A stretch of DNA of 64,000 nucleotides from Caenicola sp034331105. Lineage in GTDB: Bacteria; Synergistota; Synergistia; Synergistales; Synergistaceae. The notes under the pieces are model-generated. The model was not told the origin of the DNA and ran no database searches. It saw only the letters and a list, made by a program, of their open reading frames with translations. The DNA lies in contig JAXQGB010000014.1 of assembly GCA_034331105.1 (NCBI GenBank), positions 248,001-312,000 on the forward strand, written 5' to 3'. Positions within the stretch are counted from its first letter, which is position 1, and each line of letters begins with the position of its first letter. Below, piece after piece: positions 42,693-52,225 of this stretch. A program made the position numbers and the translations under genes.

Positions 42693-44074
42693 GGAGAAAC
42701 CTTCTCCTTCAGCTGACTGTTGCAGTCTTTCTGCCCAGCCTGGGGGCATTCCTCCTGGCATGGGTAGGTTTCTGTCAGTTTGAAAATACCATGGAGGGAG
42801 TAGCCGGCTCTTACGTTCAGAACCTTGCGAGGGGAGCTGCTGCAAGGCTTGAATCTTCCCAATGGGACCTGAGGACCGACGGTACCTGGCAGCCAAACCA
42901 GTACAGGTCACGCATTCTCGGGCTTGGAGAAATGATGTCAGATGAGATGGCTGTACCGGGCATGTTTGCTGTCTTTGACAACGACGGCAATCTTATATAC
43001 GGGACATCTGACGTCACGATCCTCTCTATCATATGGAACAAACCGATAACCACCATGTCTCCCCAGAAAATCAGGGGACCTGACGGAAGGTTTTACACCA
43101 TAGCAGTCTACCCTATGCTTCAGAGAAATCTATTCGTTATGGCGGCTGTATCCTGGGACAAACTGCTTGGACCAATGGTATCGCTTACTACTTTCTGGCC
43201 GTTTATTATGGGGATCCTTGGGCTGATCGGGATCTTCTCAGTCTACATAATGTGGCAGAAAGTGATAATGCCTCTTAAAGACCTCGAAGAAGAGGTCTCT
43301 ATGCTCAGCTGGGGTGAAGAAGTTCCTCTGAAAAACGCACCGGAAGCAGTTACAGAGCTTCAAAAACTCAGAGAGGCCCTCGTAGTCCTCGCAAACTCTG
43401 CAATAGACAAAGTACAGCTCTCACGAAGGTATGTTAATGACCTCGTAAAGGTGCAGGAAGAGGAGAGGGCAAGAATATCGCGTGAAATACATGACGGTCC
43501 CCTTCAGGACCTGACCGCCCTTATACAGAGGCTCAGGCTGCTTTCCCTCGACATTGATTCTCCTGTAGAAAGGGAGAAACAGCTTGAAGAGGCAAAAAGC
43601 GCAGCAATGGCAGGAGTGAAAGAGATGAGGGAACTATGCAACAACCTTACCCCTCCCTGGCTTGACCTGGGAATAGTCCAGGCCCTTACTGAGCTTTCGG
43701 AGAGACAGAGCGCTCAGCTGAACATAAAGATACACCTGGAACTGCAGGAGATCCCTGATCTTTCTGATGAAGCAACACTTGCATTTTTCAGGGTAGCCCA
43801 GGAGGCTGTCAACAACTCAGCAAGACATGCTGACGCGGAGAATGTATCTATTTCACTCAAAAATACAGGCAGAACGATACTCCTTCAGATAGAGGACGAC
43901 GGAAAAGGCTTTGAGGTCCTGGATAACTTCACTGAACTTCGTGTTCAGGGGCACAGAGGTCTTTCTAACATGCGCGAAAGGATGTCCATAGTAGGAGGTC
44001 ACTTCAGTATTTTCTCAACTCCGGGAAAAGGTACTGTAATTCGTTGTGAACTGCCGCTAGTGACTGTACAATAA
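42689..44074 (+). CDS. Sensor histidine kinase, NarL-partner type
   Basis: Membrane histidine kinase of 461 aa. A first TM helix (about 5-24), a periplasmic sensor (about 25-160; VPGMFAVFDNDGNLIYGTSD) and a second TM (about 168-190) lead into a HAMP-like linker. The HisKA_3 dimerisation helix carries the phosphorylated His in ISREIHDGPLQDL, and a HATPase domain has RVAQEAVNNSARHADA, EDDGKGFE and HRGLSNMRERM. The TTG start overlaps the upstream stop (TTGA), with GGAGGAA about 9 nt before it. Confidence 0.92.
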   Translation: MRRNLLLQLTVAVFLPSLGAFLLAWVGFCQFENTMEGVAGSYVQNLARGAAARLESSQWDLRTDGTWQPNQYRSRILGLGEMMSDEMAVPGMFAVFDNDGNLIYGTSDVTILSIIWNKPITTMSPQKIRGPDGRFYTIAVYPMLQRNLFVMAAVSWDKLLGPMVSLTTFWPFIMGILGLIGIFSVYIMWQKVIMPLKDLEEEVSMLSWGEEVPLKNAPEAVTELQKLREALVVLANSAIDKVQLSRRYVNDLVKVQEEERARISREIHDGPLQDLTALIQRLRLLSLDIDSPVEREKQLEEAKSAAMAGVKEMRELCNNLTPPWLDLGIVQALTELSERQSAQLNIKIHLELQEIPDLSDEATLAFFRVAQEAVNNSARHADAENVSISLKNTGRTILLQIEDDGKGFEVLDNFTELRVQGHRGLSNMRERMSIVGGHFSIFSTPGKGTVIRCELPLVTVQ

Positions 44075-44129
44075 ATCAGGACCTTTTACCAAAATGATCG
44101 AAAGGTGGGAGCCCATAAGGGCGAATAAT

Positions 44130-45761
44130 GTGAAATTAAGAATTCATGGAGCTGCTGGAGAGGTAACAGGATCAAACTACATGATCGAGACCGGTTCATA
44201 CAAAGTCCTTGTGGACTGCGGTTTTCACCAGGGGCAGGACGAGGAGAAGCATGAGGGGGAATCTTTTTCATTTGACCCTGCTTCAGTCGACGCGCTGCTT
44301 CTCACTCACGCACACATCGACCACAGCGGAAGGATACCCCTTCTGGTAAAGGAAGGCTTTAAGGGAAAGATTTTCTGCACCTTCGCAACATCGGAGCTCG
44401 TTGAAATACTTTGGAGGGATTCAGCCAGGCTTATGGGAGAAGAGGCTGAATGGAGGACAAGAAAGAATTCAAGAAAAGGACTGCCGCCTGTGGAACCTCT
44501 CTATTCCGAAAAAGAGGTTGAGGATTCCCTTGGATTGCGTTCACCTATCCCTTATGACGAAGTGATCGAGATAATCGACGGACTAAAGGTCCGCTTCCGC
44601 GAAGCAGGCCACATTCTGGGAAGTTCGATAATTGAAGCATGGGTATCAGAGAACAACGGAGACAAACCTGTAAAAGTAGTCTTTTCCGGTGACCTTGGTC
44701 CATTTGAAGGTGTTATAGAAAATCCACCGACTTTCATTGAAGATGCCGATTTTGTGTTGATCGAATCAACTTACGGGGACAGGCTTCATAAATCTCTCGA
44801 AGATACAAGGACAGAATTTGAAGATGCTCTCAAGGAAGCTCTCAAAACAAGCGCAAAGGTACTTGTTCCGACGTTTGTCGTAGACAGGGCTCAGAGGGTG
44901 CTTTATGAGTTTGACCGTTTCCAGAAAAAATATCCGGATCTCAAGATGCCGAAGATCTACCTTGATTCACCTATGGGGATCAAGGTAACTGAGATCTATG
45001 GCAAATATATCCCCCTGCTTTCAAACGACCTTAAAGAAATGTTCCGGAAAGGGGACGATCCGTTCGAACCGGAGAACTTCCAGTTCACACGGTCAGCAGA
45101 TGAATCGAGAGCCATAAATGAAGAGACTAGCGGTATCATACTTGCCGGCAGCGGAATGTGTTCGGGCGGAAGGATAATGCATCATCTCAAACATAACCTC
45201 TACAAGCACGATACCCATGTTCTGTTCGTTGGATATCAGGCACATGGGACACTCGGCCGCAGGCTCGTTGACGGTGCAAAAGAGATAAGGATAGCGGGAG
45301 AAGATGTATCTGTAAAAGCCCAGTTCCACACTCTTAACGGCTTTTCCGCCCATGCAGACAGGAACGAACTTCTCGAATGGGCGGGGCATTTCCCCAAAAA
45401 GACCAGATTCATCGTCGTTCACGGTGAACCTAAATCAGCCCAGGCCCTGGCTATGGGACTGAACGACAAAGGTTATGCAGCACAGGTCCCGGCTCTTAAT
45501 GACACAATAGATCTGCTCGCACCTGCAGCAGAAAAAGCTGTTAAGATGCCTGTAATATCACAGAGGATAATTGACAGGCTCGAACTCAGCCCTCAGGATA
45601 TCATTCAATTGCTGGCCGCAATTACGCACACAGCTGACGAGATGCAGAGACAGACAATAGAAGCCAAAGACTACGCCCAAATAATGCCTTTGCTGGTTTC
45701 TGCAAAGACCTTGCTGGAAACAGCGGCATCATTGGGAGAAGAAACTAAAAAATCTGCGTGA
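44130..45761 (+). CDS. Beta-CASP metallo-beta-lactamase RNA-processing-type nuclease
   Basis: Predicted zinc-dependent RNase of the MBL beta-CASP family (about 543 aa), related to the Ysh1/CPSF73 group. It shows GAAGEVTGSNYMIE, the HxHxDH motif in LTHAHIDHSGRIP, VVFSGDLGPF, IESTYGDRLH, GSGMCSGGRI and GFSAHADRNELLEW (RMMBL domain). A C-terminal extension of about 80 residues follows. I choose the GTG at 44130, with AAGGG 9 nt upstream, giving (M)KLRIHGAAGE at the usual family start; the ATG at 44094 has no Shine-Dalgarno. RNA cleavage is the likely activity. Confidence 0.85.
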   Translation: MKLRIHGAAGEVTGSNYMIETGSYKVLVDCGFHQGQDEEKHEGESFSFDPASVDALLLTHAHIDHSGRIPLLVKEGFKGKIFCTFATSELVEILWRDSARLMGEEAEWRTRKNSRKGLPPVEPLYSEKEVEDSLGLRSPIPYDEVIEIIDGLKVRFREAGHILGSSIIEAWVSENNGDKPVKVVFSGDLGPFEGVIENPPTFIEDADFVLIESTYGDRLHKSLEDTRTEFEDALKEALKTSAKVLVPTFVVDRAQRVLYEFDRFQKKYPDLKMPKIYLDSPMGIKVTEIYGKYIPLLSNDLKEMFRKGDDPFEPENFQFTRSADESRAINEETSGIILAGSGMCSGGRIMHHLKHNLYKHDTHVLFVGYQAHGTLGRRLVDGAKEIRIAGEDVSVKAQFHTLNGFSAHADRNELLEWAGHFPKKTRFIVVHGEPKSAQALAMGLNDKGYAAQVPALNDTIDLLAPAAEKAVKMPVISQRIIDRLELSPQDIIQLLAAITHTADEMQRQTIEAKDYAQIMPLLVSAKTLLETAASLGEETKKSA

Positions 45762-45767
45762 TCTTTG

Positions 45768-45795
45768 TTGTCTTCGAAGTCAATAGGGATATAAT
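45768..45795 (+). promoter_or_regulatory. Candidate promoter of the 45861 gene
   Basis: TTGTCT (45768-45773), a 16-nt spacer and a perfect TATAAT (45790-45795) lie 66 nt before the start codon. The -10 sits inside a small AGGG/CCCT palindrome. Confidence 0.4.
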
Positions 45796-45860
45796 ACCCT
45801 GGTTGCAGTAAGATCAAATTAAGTATCAGATCAAAATATCACGAAGAGGAGAGAGACCTA

Positions 45861-47411
45861 ATGTCAAAAAGAGTCAAATTAGTAATTTTAATTATCTGTA
45901 CGGCAGCAGCCGCACTCTTTGGCCTTTTTGCATATTTCAGCACAAAAGGTCCGGCAGTCCTGGCATCAAGACTGCCGCTCCCTTCGGCGTCAGCACCTTA
46001 TGTGGTATTTGAGACACCAGAAAACGAATACCCTCTTTCGATCTCTGCTCTTCTGACCGAAGGTCAGTATGCGGTATTCAGGGAAGGATCAGCGGGGAAT
46101 CGGATCCTTTCCCTTGCTAAAACAGCAAAAGAATGTGCGGTCCTCATTGAAGACGGTGACGAAGGTATCTTCGACATCTATGCTGTGATGCGCCTGCTTC
46201 CAGAGGATATTTCCTCACTGTCGAAGGGAGATCTTCCCAGGTCCTGGAAAATGATCCTGGGAAACACCGAGGTCAGGAAGAGCGGCGAAAATGGTTCCTG
46301 GGAGATAAAGACAACAGCGGCTGATACATCCCTCTACTATTCCACAGAGAGAGAAATTGCCATCATTGCCCATAACAGGGACTCATTCTTTAAGATGCTG
46401 GACGTTAGATCAGGCTCTGTGAAAGGTATCCCGAAAAATTACTGGGGCAATGAAAAAAAGTCATGGCCTGCGCACATTGAGATCAGTGAGGGAGGACTCC
46501 TGTTCACAGATGACGAGATCCAGTCTCCTCTGATTCTGAAAGCTGCCTGGCGTTCACATGAACCTGACCAAAAAACAGGCAGGACAGCGGAAGCCATTTG
46601 GAAGATACAAGGGCTCGACAAAAGGATCTCCCCAATTTTTCTTAAAGCTCTCGAATCAAAGACATGGGATACAACAAACTGCATCATTCCTGAACCACTG
46701 CTCCTCTCAGCGGGCATGAACCTCCCTGAGCAAAAAGGCTCGCCTTCTGACTGGCCTTTCCCTCTCAAAACCATTGGTGAACTTGGCAAGAGCATGGGAC
46801 TGAGCGAAAAAAAGATACAGAATATCCTCTCAGGAGAGACGATATTTTCAGTTGGTGGATATAACAAGCTTCTTTGGTTTTCTCTCCCCGGCATAATGGC
46901 GGAATTCACTGGCGACAAAGACCTGATGAGAGAACTTGTTGATGCGTTCTGGAACAGATTGTTCTTTGGGGCTGAACCCAGACCCATTGATGGCTTTGAT
47001 TTTGGCGGGACCACCAACGTTCCTTTTTCTGTAGTGGGAGCCGGCAGGGGAAATGTCGCCATACTCGGGCTGCTCTCTCCTGAATCGATCAAGGAGACCG
47101 TAAAGCTCGAAAGTTTTATTAAAAATAATGAAGAAGCCATAGGCTGGATAGTTGCAGATCTTCCAAAAATTGGGGCTGCACTTAGCGATATGACTAAAAT
47201 GAATGCCTTCATGAATGACTCAGACGTTGATGATGAACAGTATTTCGAAGAAGATACAGACAACATTTTCCAGCCGAATAACACATTCTCGCCTTTTGAT
47301 CAGGGCATCTCAGACTCTTTTGGAAATGTCCTGAAGGGAATGGGCAAGACACTCATCGTCTGGGAAACTGCCGAATCGGGCAGAATAAACTGGTACAGGA
47401 ACTCAAAATAA
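45861..47411 (+). CDS. Membrane-anchored protein, unknown function
   Basis: A 516-aa protein. An N-terminal TM anchor (about 6-27, LVILIICTAAAALFGLFAYF) is followed by a large extracytoplasmic part rich in beta strands. It has an EKKIQNILSGETIFSVGGYN segment and an acidic stretch DVDDEQYFEEDTDN near residue 455. No cysteine pair or enzyme motif stands out. GAGGAGAGAG precedes the ATG. It sits alone between the nuclease and tyrS. I do not recognise a family; it may be lineage-specific. Confidence 0.6.
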   Translation: MSKRVKLVILIICTAAAALFGLFAYFSTKGPAVLASRLPLPSASAPYVVFETPENEYPLSISALLTEGQYAVFREGSAGNRILSLAKTAKECAVLIEDGDEGIFDIYAVMRLLPEDISSLSKGDLPRSWKMILGNTEVRKSGENGSWEIKTTAADTSLYYSTEREIAIIAHNRDSFFKMLDVRSGSVKGIPKNYWGNEKKSWPAHIEISEGGLLFTDDEIQSPLILKAAWRSHEPDQKTGRTAEAIWKIQGLDKRISPIFLKALESKTWDTTNCIIPEPLLLSAGMNLPEQKGSPSDWPFPLKTIGELGKSMGLSEKKIQNILSGETIFSVGGYNKLLWFSLPGIMAEFTGDKDLMRELVDAFWNRLFFGAEPRPIDGFDFGGTTNVPFSVVGAGRGNVAILGLLSPESIKETVKLESFIKNNEEAIGWIVADLPKIGAALSDMTKMNAFMNDSDVDDEQYFEEDTDNIFQPNNTFSPFDQGISDSFGNVLKGMGKTLIVWETAESGRINWYRNSK

Positions 47412-47489
47412 CAGTGACCTGTTAACGTATGTGACCTGATAAAAATTTTATGATTTCGATCAGCAATGATAAACCGGAGGGATAACAAA

Positions 47490-48770
47490 ATGCACAGCAA
47501 TGCGCTGAAAGTTTTGAAGGAACGGGGTTTCGTTGAGTGGAGCAGCCACAATGAAGAACTCGATGAACATTTTTTAAATAATATGGTCACGGGCTACATA
47601 GGTTTCGACCCCAGCGCCGACAGCCTCCACGTAGGAAACCTGGTTGCGATAATGGGGCTTGCCTGGATGCAGCGCCTCGGACATCGCCCCATCGCGCTTG
47701 CCGGCGGCGGTACAGGGAGAATAGGCGATCCTTCAGGCAAAAGCGCCGAGAGAAACCTCCTTTCTGAAGAACAGATAAGCTACAACGTTGAACGTATCGC
47801 AAAACAGCTTGAACATTTTCTCGATTTCAACTGCGGAGAAAACAGCGCACTTCTGGTGAACAACAACGAATGGCTCAAAAAACTGAATTATATTGAATTC
47901 CTCAGGGACACAGGAAAATACTTCTCTGTCAGTTTTCTTGTGAACAGGGACTATGTAAGAAGCAGGGTCGTCGATCCAGATAAGTCGATCACATACACCG
48001 AGCTTTCATACATACTGCTTCAGGCTTACGACTTCAACCACATGTACAATGAACTAAACTGTACCCTGCAGATGGGCGGCAACGACCAGCAGGTCAACAT
48101 AATCGCAGGCATGGACCTGGCAAGGAAAAAATCCGGCGGCCAGTGCTACGGAATTACATTCCCCCTCCTGCTCAACGCACAGGGGCAGAAATTCGGAAAA
48201 TCAGAGAGCGGAGCCGTCTACCTGTCTCCGCATCGCACAAGCATATACAAGTTTTACCAGTTCTGGATAAATGTCGACGACAGCGATCTTGAAAAACTTT
48301 ATAAACTTTTCACATTCCTGGAGCTCGATGAGATAAGTGCCATCATCGAGGAGCACAACAAAAATCCTCATCTAAGAGTCGCTCAGAAAAAACTTGCCTG
48401 GGACCTGACGTGCAGGGTACATGGGGAAAATGCCGCGAAAAGGGCAAAAGACGCCAGCGCTATCCTCTTCGGTGAAATGGACATAAGGGAAGCAGATGCC
48501 GAACTGCTTGACACTCTTTCTGCAGAGATACCCTTTGCAGAGACCGACTCGATAATTGGGGGCCCAATTACAGATCTTCTTGTTCTTTCAGGCGGATGTG
48601 CCTCAAAGGGTGAGGCGAAACGTAAAATAAAAGAGGGCGGAGTTTACCTCAACGGCGTCAAAGTAACAGAAGAGTCAAAGCTGATCTCATCTGAAGACCT
48701 GTTGAACGGTGGATTTATACAGCTAAGGGTAGGCAAGAAGGATTTCAGACTGGTCAAGTTTAAAAACTGA
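47490..48770 (+). CDS. tyrS: Tyrosyl-tRNA synthetase
   Basis: Class I synthetase (426 aa) charging tRNA-Tyr. The HIGH motif is HVGNLVAIMGLAW and KMSKS is KFGKSESG. The Tyr-binding segments QAYDFNHMYNELNCTLQMGGNDQQ are typical of bacterial TyrRS, as is the C-terminal S4 domain (about 355-426, GEAKRKIKEGGVYLNGVKV). GGAGGG lies before the ATG at 47490; an upstream in-frame ATG at 47466 has none. The leader of less than 80 nt leaves no room for a T-box. Confidence 0.96.
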   Translation: MHSNALKVLKERGFVEWSSHNEELDEHFLNNMVTGYIGFDPSADSLHVGNLVAIMGLAWMQRLGHRPIALAGGGTGRIGDPSGKSAERNLLSEEQISYNVERIAKQLEHFLDFNCGENSALLVNNNEWLKKLNYIEFLRDTGKYFSVSFLVNRDYVRSRVVDPDKSITYTELSYILLQAYDFNHMYNELNCTLQMGGNDQQVNIIAGMDLARKKSGGQCYGITFPLLLNAQGQKFGKSESGAVYLSPHRTSIYKFYQFWINVDDSDLEKLYKLFTFLELDEISAIIEEHNKNPHLRVAQKKLAWDLTCRVHGENAAKRAKDASAILFGEMDIREADAELLDTLSAEIPFAETDSIIGGPITDLLVLSGGCASKGEAKRKIKEGGVYLNGVKVTEESKLISSEDLLNGGFIQLRVGKKDFRLVKFKN

Positions 48771-49010
48771 ACTACTGCTCTGATAATACATTTTCGACAC
48801 ACAGCACTCTCGAATTAATAATAACCGAACGATCACTATCCTTAAAGTGAGGGTTTTTCAGGTCTTGTAGTGAAATTTAAGAAATGTCAGCACAGGGTGT
48901 CATTGATATTTTTCCGCTGTTGTGCTGTATAAACTACGCGCATGTTGCTGATGCCGGTATTTTTACGGCTTGTGTATCGCAGTCAGAGGATAAATTTTAG
49001 GAGCTTTACG

Positions 49011-49871
49011 ATGGATTGGAAAGTCAAACTTTTTCTTAGCTTCGCAAAAATGATAAGACCCGGCTGGAGAGCAAAAGCTCTTTTTTATTTTCTTTTCATC
49101 CCTGTCAGGCTTATTGCACCGAGGAAAAAGGTTGCACGGGAAAACATAGAACTTGTTTTCCCGGACAAGTCTGATGATGAAAAACAGAAAATGCTTGATG
49201 GATCATACAGAAGCATGATATGGACAGGCATCGAAATGCTATCCTGGCAGAGAGATCCCTCTTTTGTTGACAAATGGATCGTTGAGATCGAGGGCAAAGA
49301 ACACATGGACGAGGCTTTTGCGCGCAAAAAGGGCGTTATTGTTGTATCAGCCCACTGCGGCAACTGGGAGCATGCTGCAGCCTGGCTCGGAAGGAATTGT
49401 AAGGGCGTAGGCGTGGTCAGACACTCTGATGACCCGTTTCAGAGGGAACTCATTGATACACTGAGGCGTAACGGCGGACTGCGCACACTGGGAAAAGACG
49501 AGCCAATGACAAGGGCTGTAGGCATACTGAGGAAGAATGAACTCATTGGTCTTGCAGCAGACCAGCACGGCGGTGGAGATGGTATCATGGTCCCCTTCTT
49601 CGGCCATGAGACCAGCACTTTTCAGGGAGCCGCGGTCTTTGCATGGATATCAGGAGCTCCCATACTGCCATACCAATCCATCAGGATAGAGCCGTTCCGT
49701 TTCAAACTGGTGATCGGCCCCCCGATCGAGTGGGAGAAGGGCAAGGACCGGGAGGCAACATTCAAGTCATTGACAGCGAAAGTAAATCTGGAGCTTGAAA
49801 AAATAATACGCAGGGCGCCTGAACAGTACCTATGGCAGCACAAGCGATTCAAGGAGCACTTTTCCGGCTAG
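49011..49871 (+). CDS. LpxL/HtrB-family lipid A acyltransferase
   Basis: Inner-membrane lysophospholipid/lipid A acyltransferase (286 aa). The catalytic H(X4)E-type motif is VSAHCGNWEHA, an N-terminal TM lies about residues 15-40, and conserved GLAADQHGGGDGIMVPFFG and IIRRAPEQYLWQHKRFK close the domain. AGGAG precedes the ATG at 49011; the ATG at 48942 lacks it and adds non-family residues. It implies an LPS-bearing outer membrane. The upstream gap of about 240 nt holds a weak hairpin with a U-run after tyrS and no other gene that I see. Confidence 0.88.
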   Translation: MDWKVKLFLSFAKMIRPGWRAKALFYFLFIPVRLIAPRKKVARENIELVFPDKSDDEKQKMLDGSYRSMIWTGIEMLSWQRDPSFVDKWIVEIEGKEHMDEAFARKKGVIVVSAHCGNWEHAAAWLGRNCKGVGVVRHSDDPFQRELIDTLRRNGGLRTLGKDEPMTRAVGILRKNELIGLAADQHGGGDGIMVPFFGHETSTFQGAAVFAWISGAPILPYQSIRIEPFRFKLVIGPPIEWEKGKDREATFKSLTAKVNLELEKIIRRAPEQYLWQHKRFKEHFSG

Positions 49872-50080
49872 CCCTTCTTTTTGACCTGCGCGTCCGGATT
49901 GTCGCAGACCAGGGTACCTGCAACTGCAAAATTGTCGTTTGCCATTTCGTTGATAATGATGCGGACTGACGTTTTAGGGACCTCCATGGTCTCACAAAGG
50001 GCTTCAGTGACCTTTGTGACCATATCGCGCTTCTGTTCGAGAGTACGGCCTTCTTTGATGTTTACTACTACGATCGGCAT
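49868..50080 (-). CDS. 4-oxalocrotonate tautomerase-family enzyme
   Basis: A 70-aa tautomerase with the N-terminal catalytic proline (after Met removal, PIVVVNIKEGRTLEQK) and the typical beta-alpha-beta fold (TKVTEALCETMEVPKTSVRIIINEM). Family members tautomerise 2-hydroxymuconate or related enol/keto compounds as oligomers. Its stop overlaps the convergent acyltransferase by 4 nt. The substrate is unknown and no aromatic degradation cluster is adjacent. Confidence 0.88.
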   Translation of the reverse strand: MPIVVVNIKEGRTLEQKRDMVTKVTEALCETMEVPKTSVRIIINEMANDNFAVAGTLVCDNPDAQVKKKG

Positions 50081-50161
50081 GGACTTTCATCTCCTGTATA
50101 TAATGTTGTTGGTTCTTGCCTGTGCAAGCTTATTTTAACCTTCTGCCTGAGGGGTGTCCAC

Positions 50162-50947
50162 ATGGAAGGTATGGAAAGTATCGGCATATTTCTGGGTTTA
50201 GCTGCAGGTGCAGTGACAGGTTCTTTCATAAACGCTGCGGCGATGCGTACTGTGGCAGAAAAAAAATGGTGGGGAAACGAGCGTTCTGTTTGTGATAAAT
50301 GCGGCAGACAACTGAGTTCTTTTGACCTCATACCCGTAATATCCTACATAGTGCTCCAGGGACACTGCAGGACATGCAGAAGCGTCATCCCGCCCAGACA
50401 CTTCATATCAGAGCTCGCCGGAGGGATCATCGGGGCACTTTCTGTCTGGTACTGGGGAATAGGATATCCCTTGCTCTTCTCTTTCATAGCTCTCTTTTTC
50501 ATGCTTTTCCATTCGCTTACTGACATTGAAAGCGGTTACATTTACGATTCATGGGCGCTTGCTATGGCAGCGGTCTCGTTCCTGGCAAGACTGCCGGGAG
50601 GACTTCCTTCTTTGATCGACGGAGCAATGGGCGCAGCACTTGGGTTCGCATTTATTTATGCAATAGTGTTTGTCAGCCGCGGCGGTATGGGCATGGGGGA
50701 TGCTATGATGATGGTCGGTGTCGGTGCCCTGATGGGCTGGAAGCTTACTATTCTCAGTCTTTACCTTGGTTTCATGACGAGCGGTGTTGTAGTCATACCG
50801 CTTCTGATCGCAAAAAAAATCAACAGAAAGGATGCTGTCGCGCTTGGTCCTTACCTTGCTGCAGGATGCATCCTTGCGATATTTACAGGGAGGTATATTT
50901 TCGGTTATCTGGGCTTAAGCCTCGGCTGGCCCTGGTCAAATATATGA
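50162..50947 (+). CDS. Type IV prepilin peptidase (A24)
   Basis: Membrane aspartic peptidase (261 aa) that cleaves and methylates type IV pilin leaders. Seen: GSFINAAAMR, a cysteine pair set CDKC and CRTC (zinc-type cytoplasmic loop), RHFISELAGG, the first active Asp in LTDIESGYIYD, and the GxGD motif in GGMGMGDAMMM. About seven TM helices are predicted. No pilin, PilB or PilC gene is nearby, so its substrates are encoded elsewhere. The Fe-ADH gene follows after 16 nt. Confidence 0.9.
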   Translation: MEGMESIGIFLGLAAGAVTGSFINAAAMRTVAEKKWWGNERSVCDKCGRQLSSFDLIPVISYIVLQGHCRTCRSVIPPRHFISELAGGIIGALSVWYWGIGYPLLFSFIALFFMLFHSLTDIESGYIYDSWALAMAAVSFLARLPGGLPSLIDGAMGAALGFAFIYAIVFVSRGGMGMGDAMMMVGVGALMGWKLTILSLYLGFMTSGVVVIPLLIAKKINRKDAVALGPYLAAGCILAIFTGRYIFGYLGLSLGWPWSNI

Positions 50948-50963
50948 CGGGAGTGTCTGACAA

Positions 50964-52151
50964 ATGATCTTTTCAGAATGTAATATGGATCTTATGAAGC
51001 CTTTCAAATTCAGAATGCCGCAGGAAGTGACCTTCGGATCGGGCTGTTCGCGAACAGCCCCGGAAAAAGCATCGCTGCTCGGATCCAAAAGGCCCCTCTT
51101 CATAACCGGCAGTCACATGGCACAAAGCAAGCATCTCGCGTGGCTTATTGAAAGATGTTCAGAACTGGGAATGTATCCGGGGCACTGGGACAAGGTCGAA
51201 CCTGAACCTCCGGTCGAGCTCCTTGAAAAAGCTGTCGTTTTTATAAGGGATGGTTCTTATGATTGCCTGATAGCCTTTGGAGGCGGAAGCTCCATGGATT
51301 TTGCAAAGATGGCGGCAGTAATGGCTGAAAATCCTGAGATCAAAGTATCAGAAATGGTAGGAAGTGAAAAGATACCGAAAAAAGGCCTTCCGACAATAAT
51401 GATACCCACCACTTCGGGGAGCGGATCGGAAGTTTCCGCAGTCGCAGTATTTTCATTCGCTGACGAGAGGATGAAAAAAGGTATATCCAGCAGGTTCCTT
51501 GTCGCTGACACAGCACTCGTTGATCCTGAGCTCACACTTGACCTGCCTCCCCATATCACTGCGGCCGCAGGCATGGACGCTCTCGTTCACGGAGTGGAAT
51601 CCTTCCTATCTCTGGGAACCAACCAATTCACTAAGGATCTTGCTCTGACGGCGATCAGCAATATTTATTACAACCTTGCCCAATGTGTCCTCAACGGACA
51701 AAACCTTAAGGCAAGGGAAGCACAGTCCTACGGAAGCATGATAGCCGGCATGGCTTTTTCAATGTCAGGAACGGCCGGAGTCCATGCCATGGCTTACCCG
51801 CTCGGGGGTCAGTATCATGTGCCCCACGGGGAGGCCAACACAGCCCTTCTGAGATGGGTAATGGAATACAGCCTTGAAGGGTGCGAGGAGAAATTCATTC
51901 CAATAGCAAAAGCAATGGGAGTCTACACCGACGGTATGTCTGCCTGTGATGCAGCCAATGCCGCGCTAAAAGCCATTGTTGAACTTGGCGGGAAGATAGG
52001 GGTAAAGACCAGGCTGAGGGAGTTCGGTATACCCAAAGAGGCAGCAGCTGAAATGGCCGAAGCCGCACTCAAAGAGGTAAGACTGATGTCAAACAACCCC
52101 CGCCCGCTTGATTTTGAAGCCGTTAAAAAAATATATGAAAACGCCTGGTAG
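50964..52151 (+). CDS. Iron-containing alcohol dehydrogenase (group III)
   Basis: NAD(P)-dependent alcohol dehydrogenase (395 aa). Motifs: GGGSSMDFAK (nucleotide site), PTTSGSGSEVS, metal-binding Asp/His in MDALVHGVESFLS and the His pair in MAYPLGGQYHVPHGEANTALL. The N-terminus is PFKFRMPQEVTFGSG. GGGAG lies about 11 nt before the ATG; internal ATGs at codons 8 and 11 are alternatives. Substrate could be a primary alcohol or lactaldehyde type, and cannot be fixed from sequence. Confidence 0.9.
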   Translation: MIFSECNMDLMKPFKFRMPQEVTFGSGCSRTAPEKASLLGSKRPLFITGSHMAQSKHLAWLIERCSELGMYPGHWDKVEPEPPVELLEKAVVFIRDGSYDCLIAFGGGSSMDFAKMAAVMAENPEIKVSEMVGSEKIPKKGLPTIMIPTTSGSGSEVSAVAVFSFADERMKKGISSRFLVADTALVDPELTLDLPPHITAAAGMDALVHGVESFLSLGTNQFTKDLALTAISNIYYNLAQCVLNGQNLKAREAQSYGSMIAGMAFSMSGTAGVHAMAYPLGGQYHVPHGEANTALLRWVMEYSLEGCEEKFIPIAKAMGVYTDGMSACDAANAALKAIVELGGKIGVKTRLREFGIPKEAAAEMAEAALKEVRLMSNNPRPLDFEAVKKIYENAW

Positions 52152-52225
52152 CATGTGAAAAACCAGTACCTTTCAAAACCTGGCCAAGAAAAAAGGAACT
52201 GATCCGCAAGAAAGAGGAGGCCGTT

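Noticed and set aside
47411..47489. A T-box leader before tyrS
   Set aside because: The gap is under 80 nt, too short, and no T-box consensus is visible.
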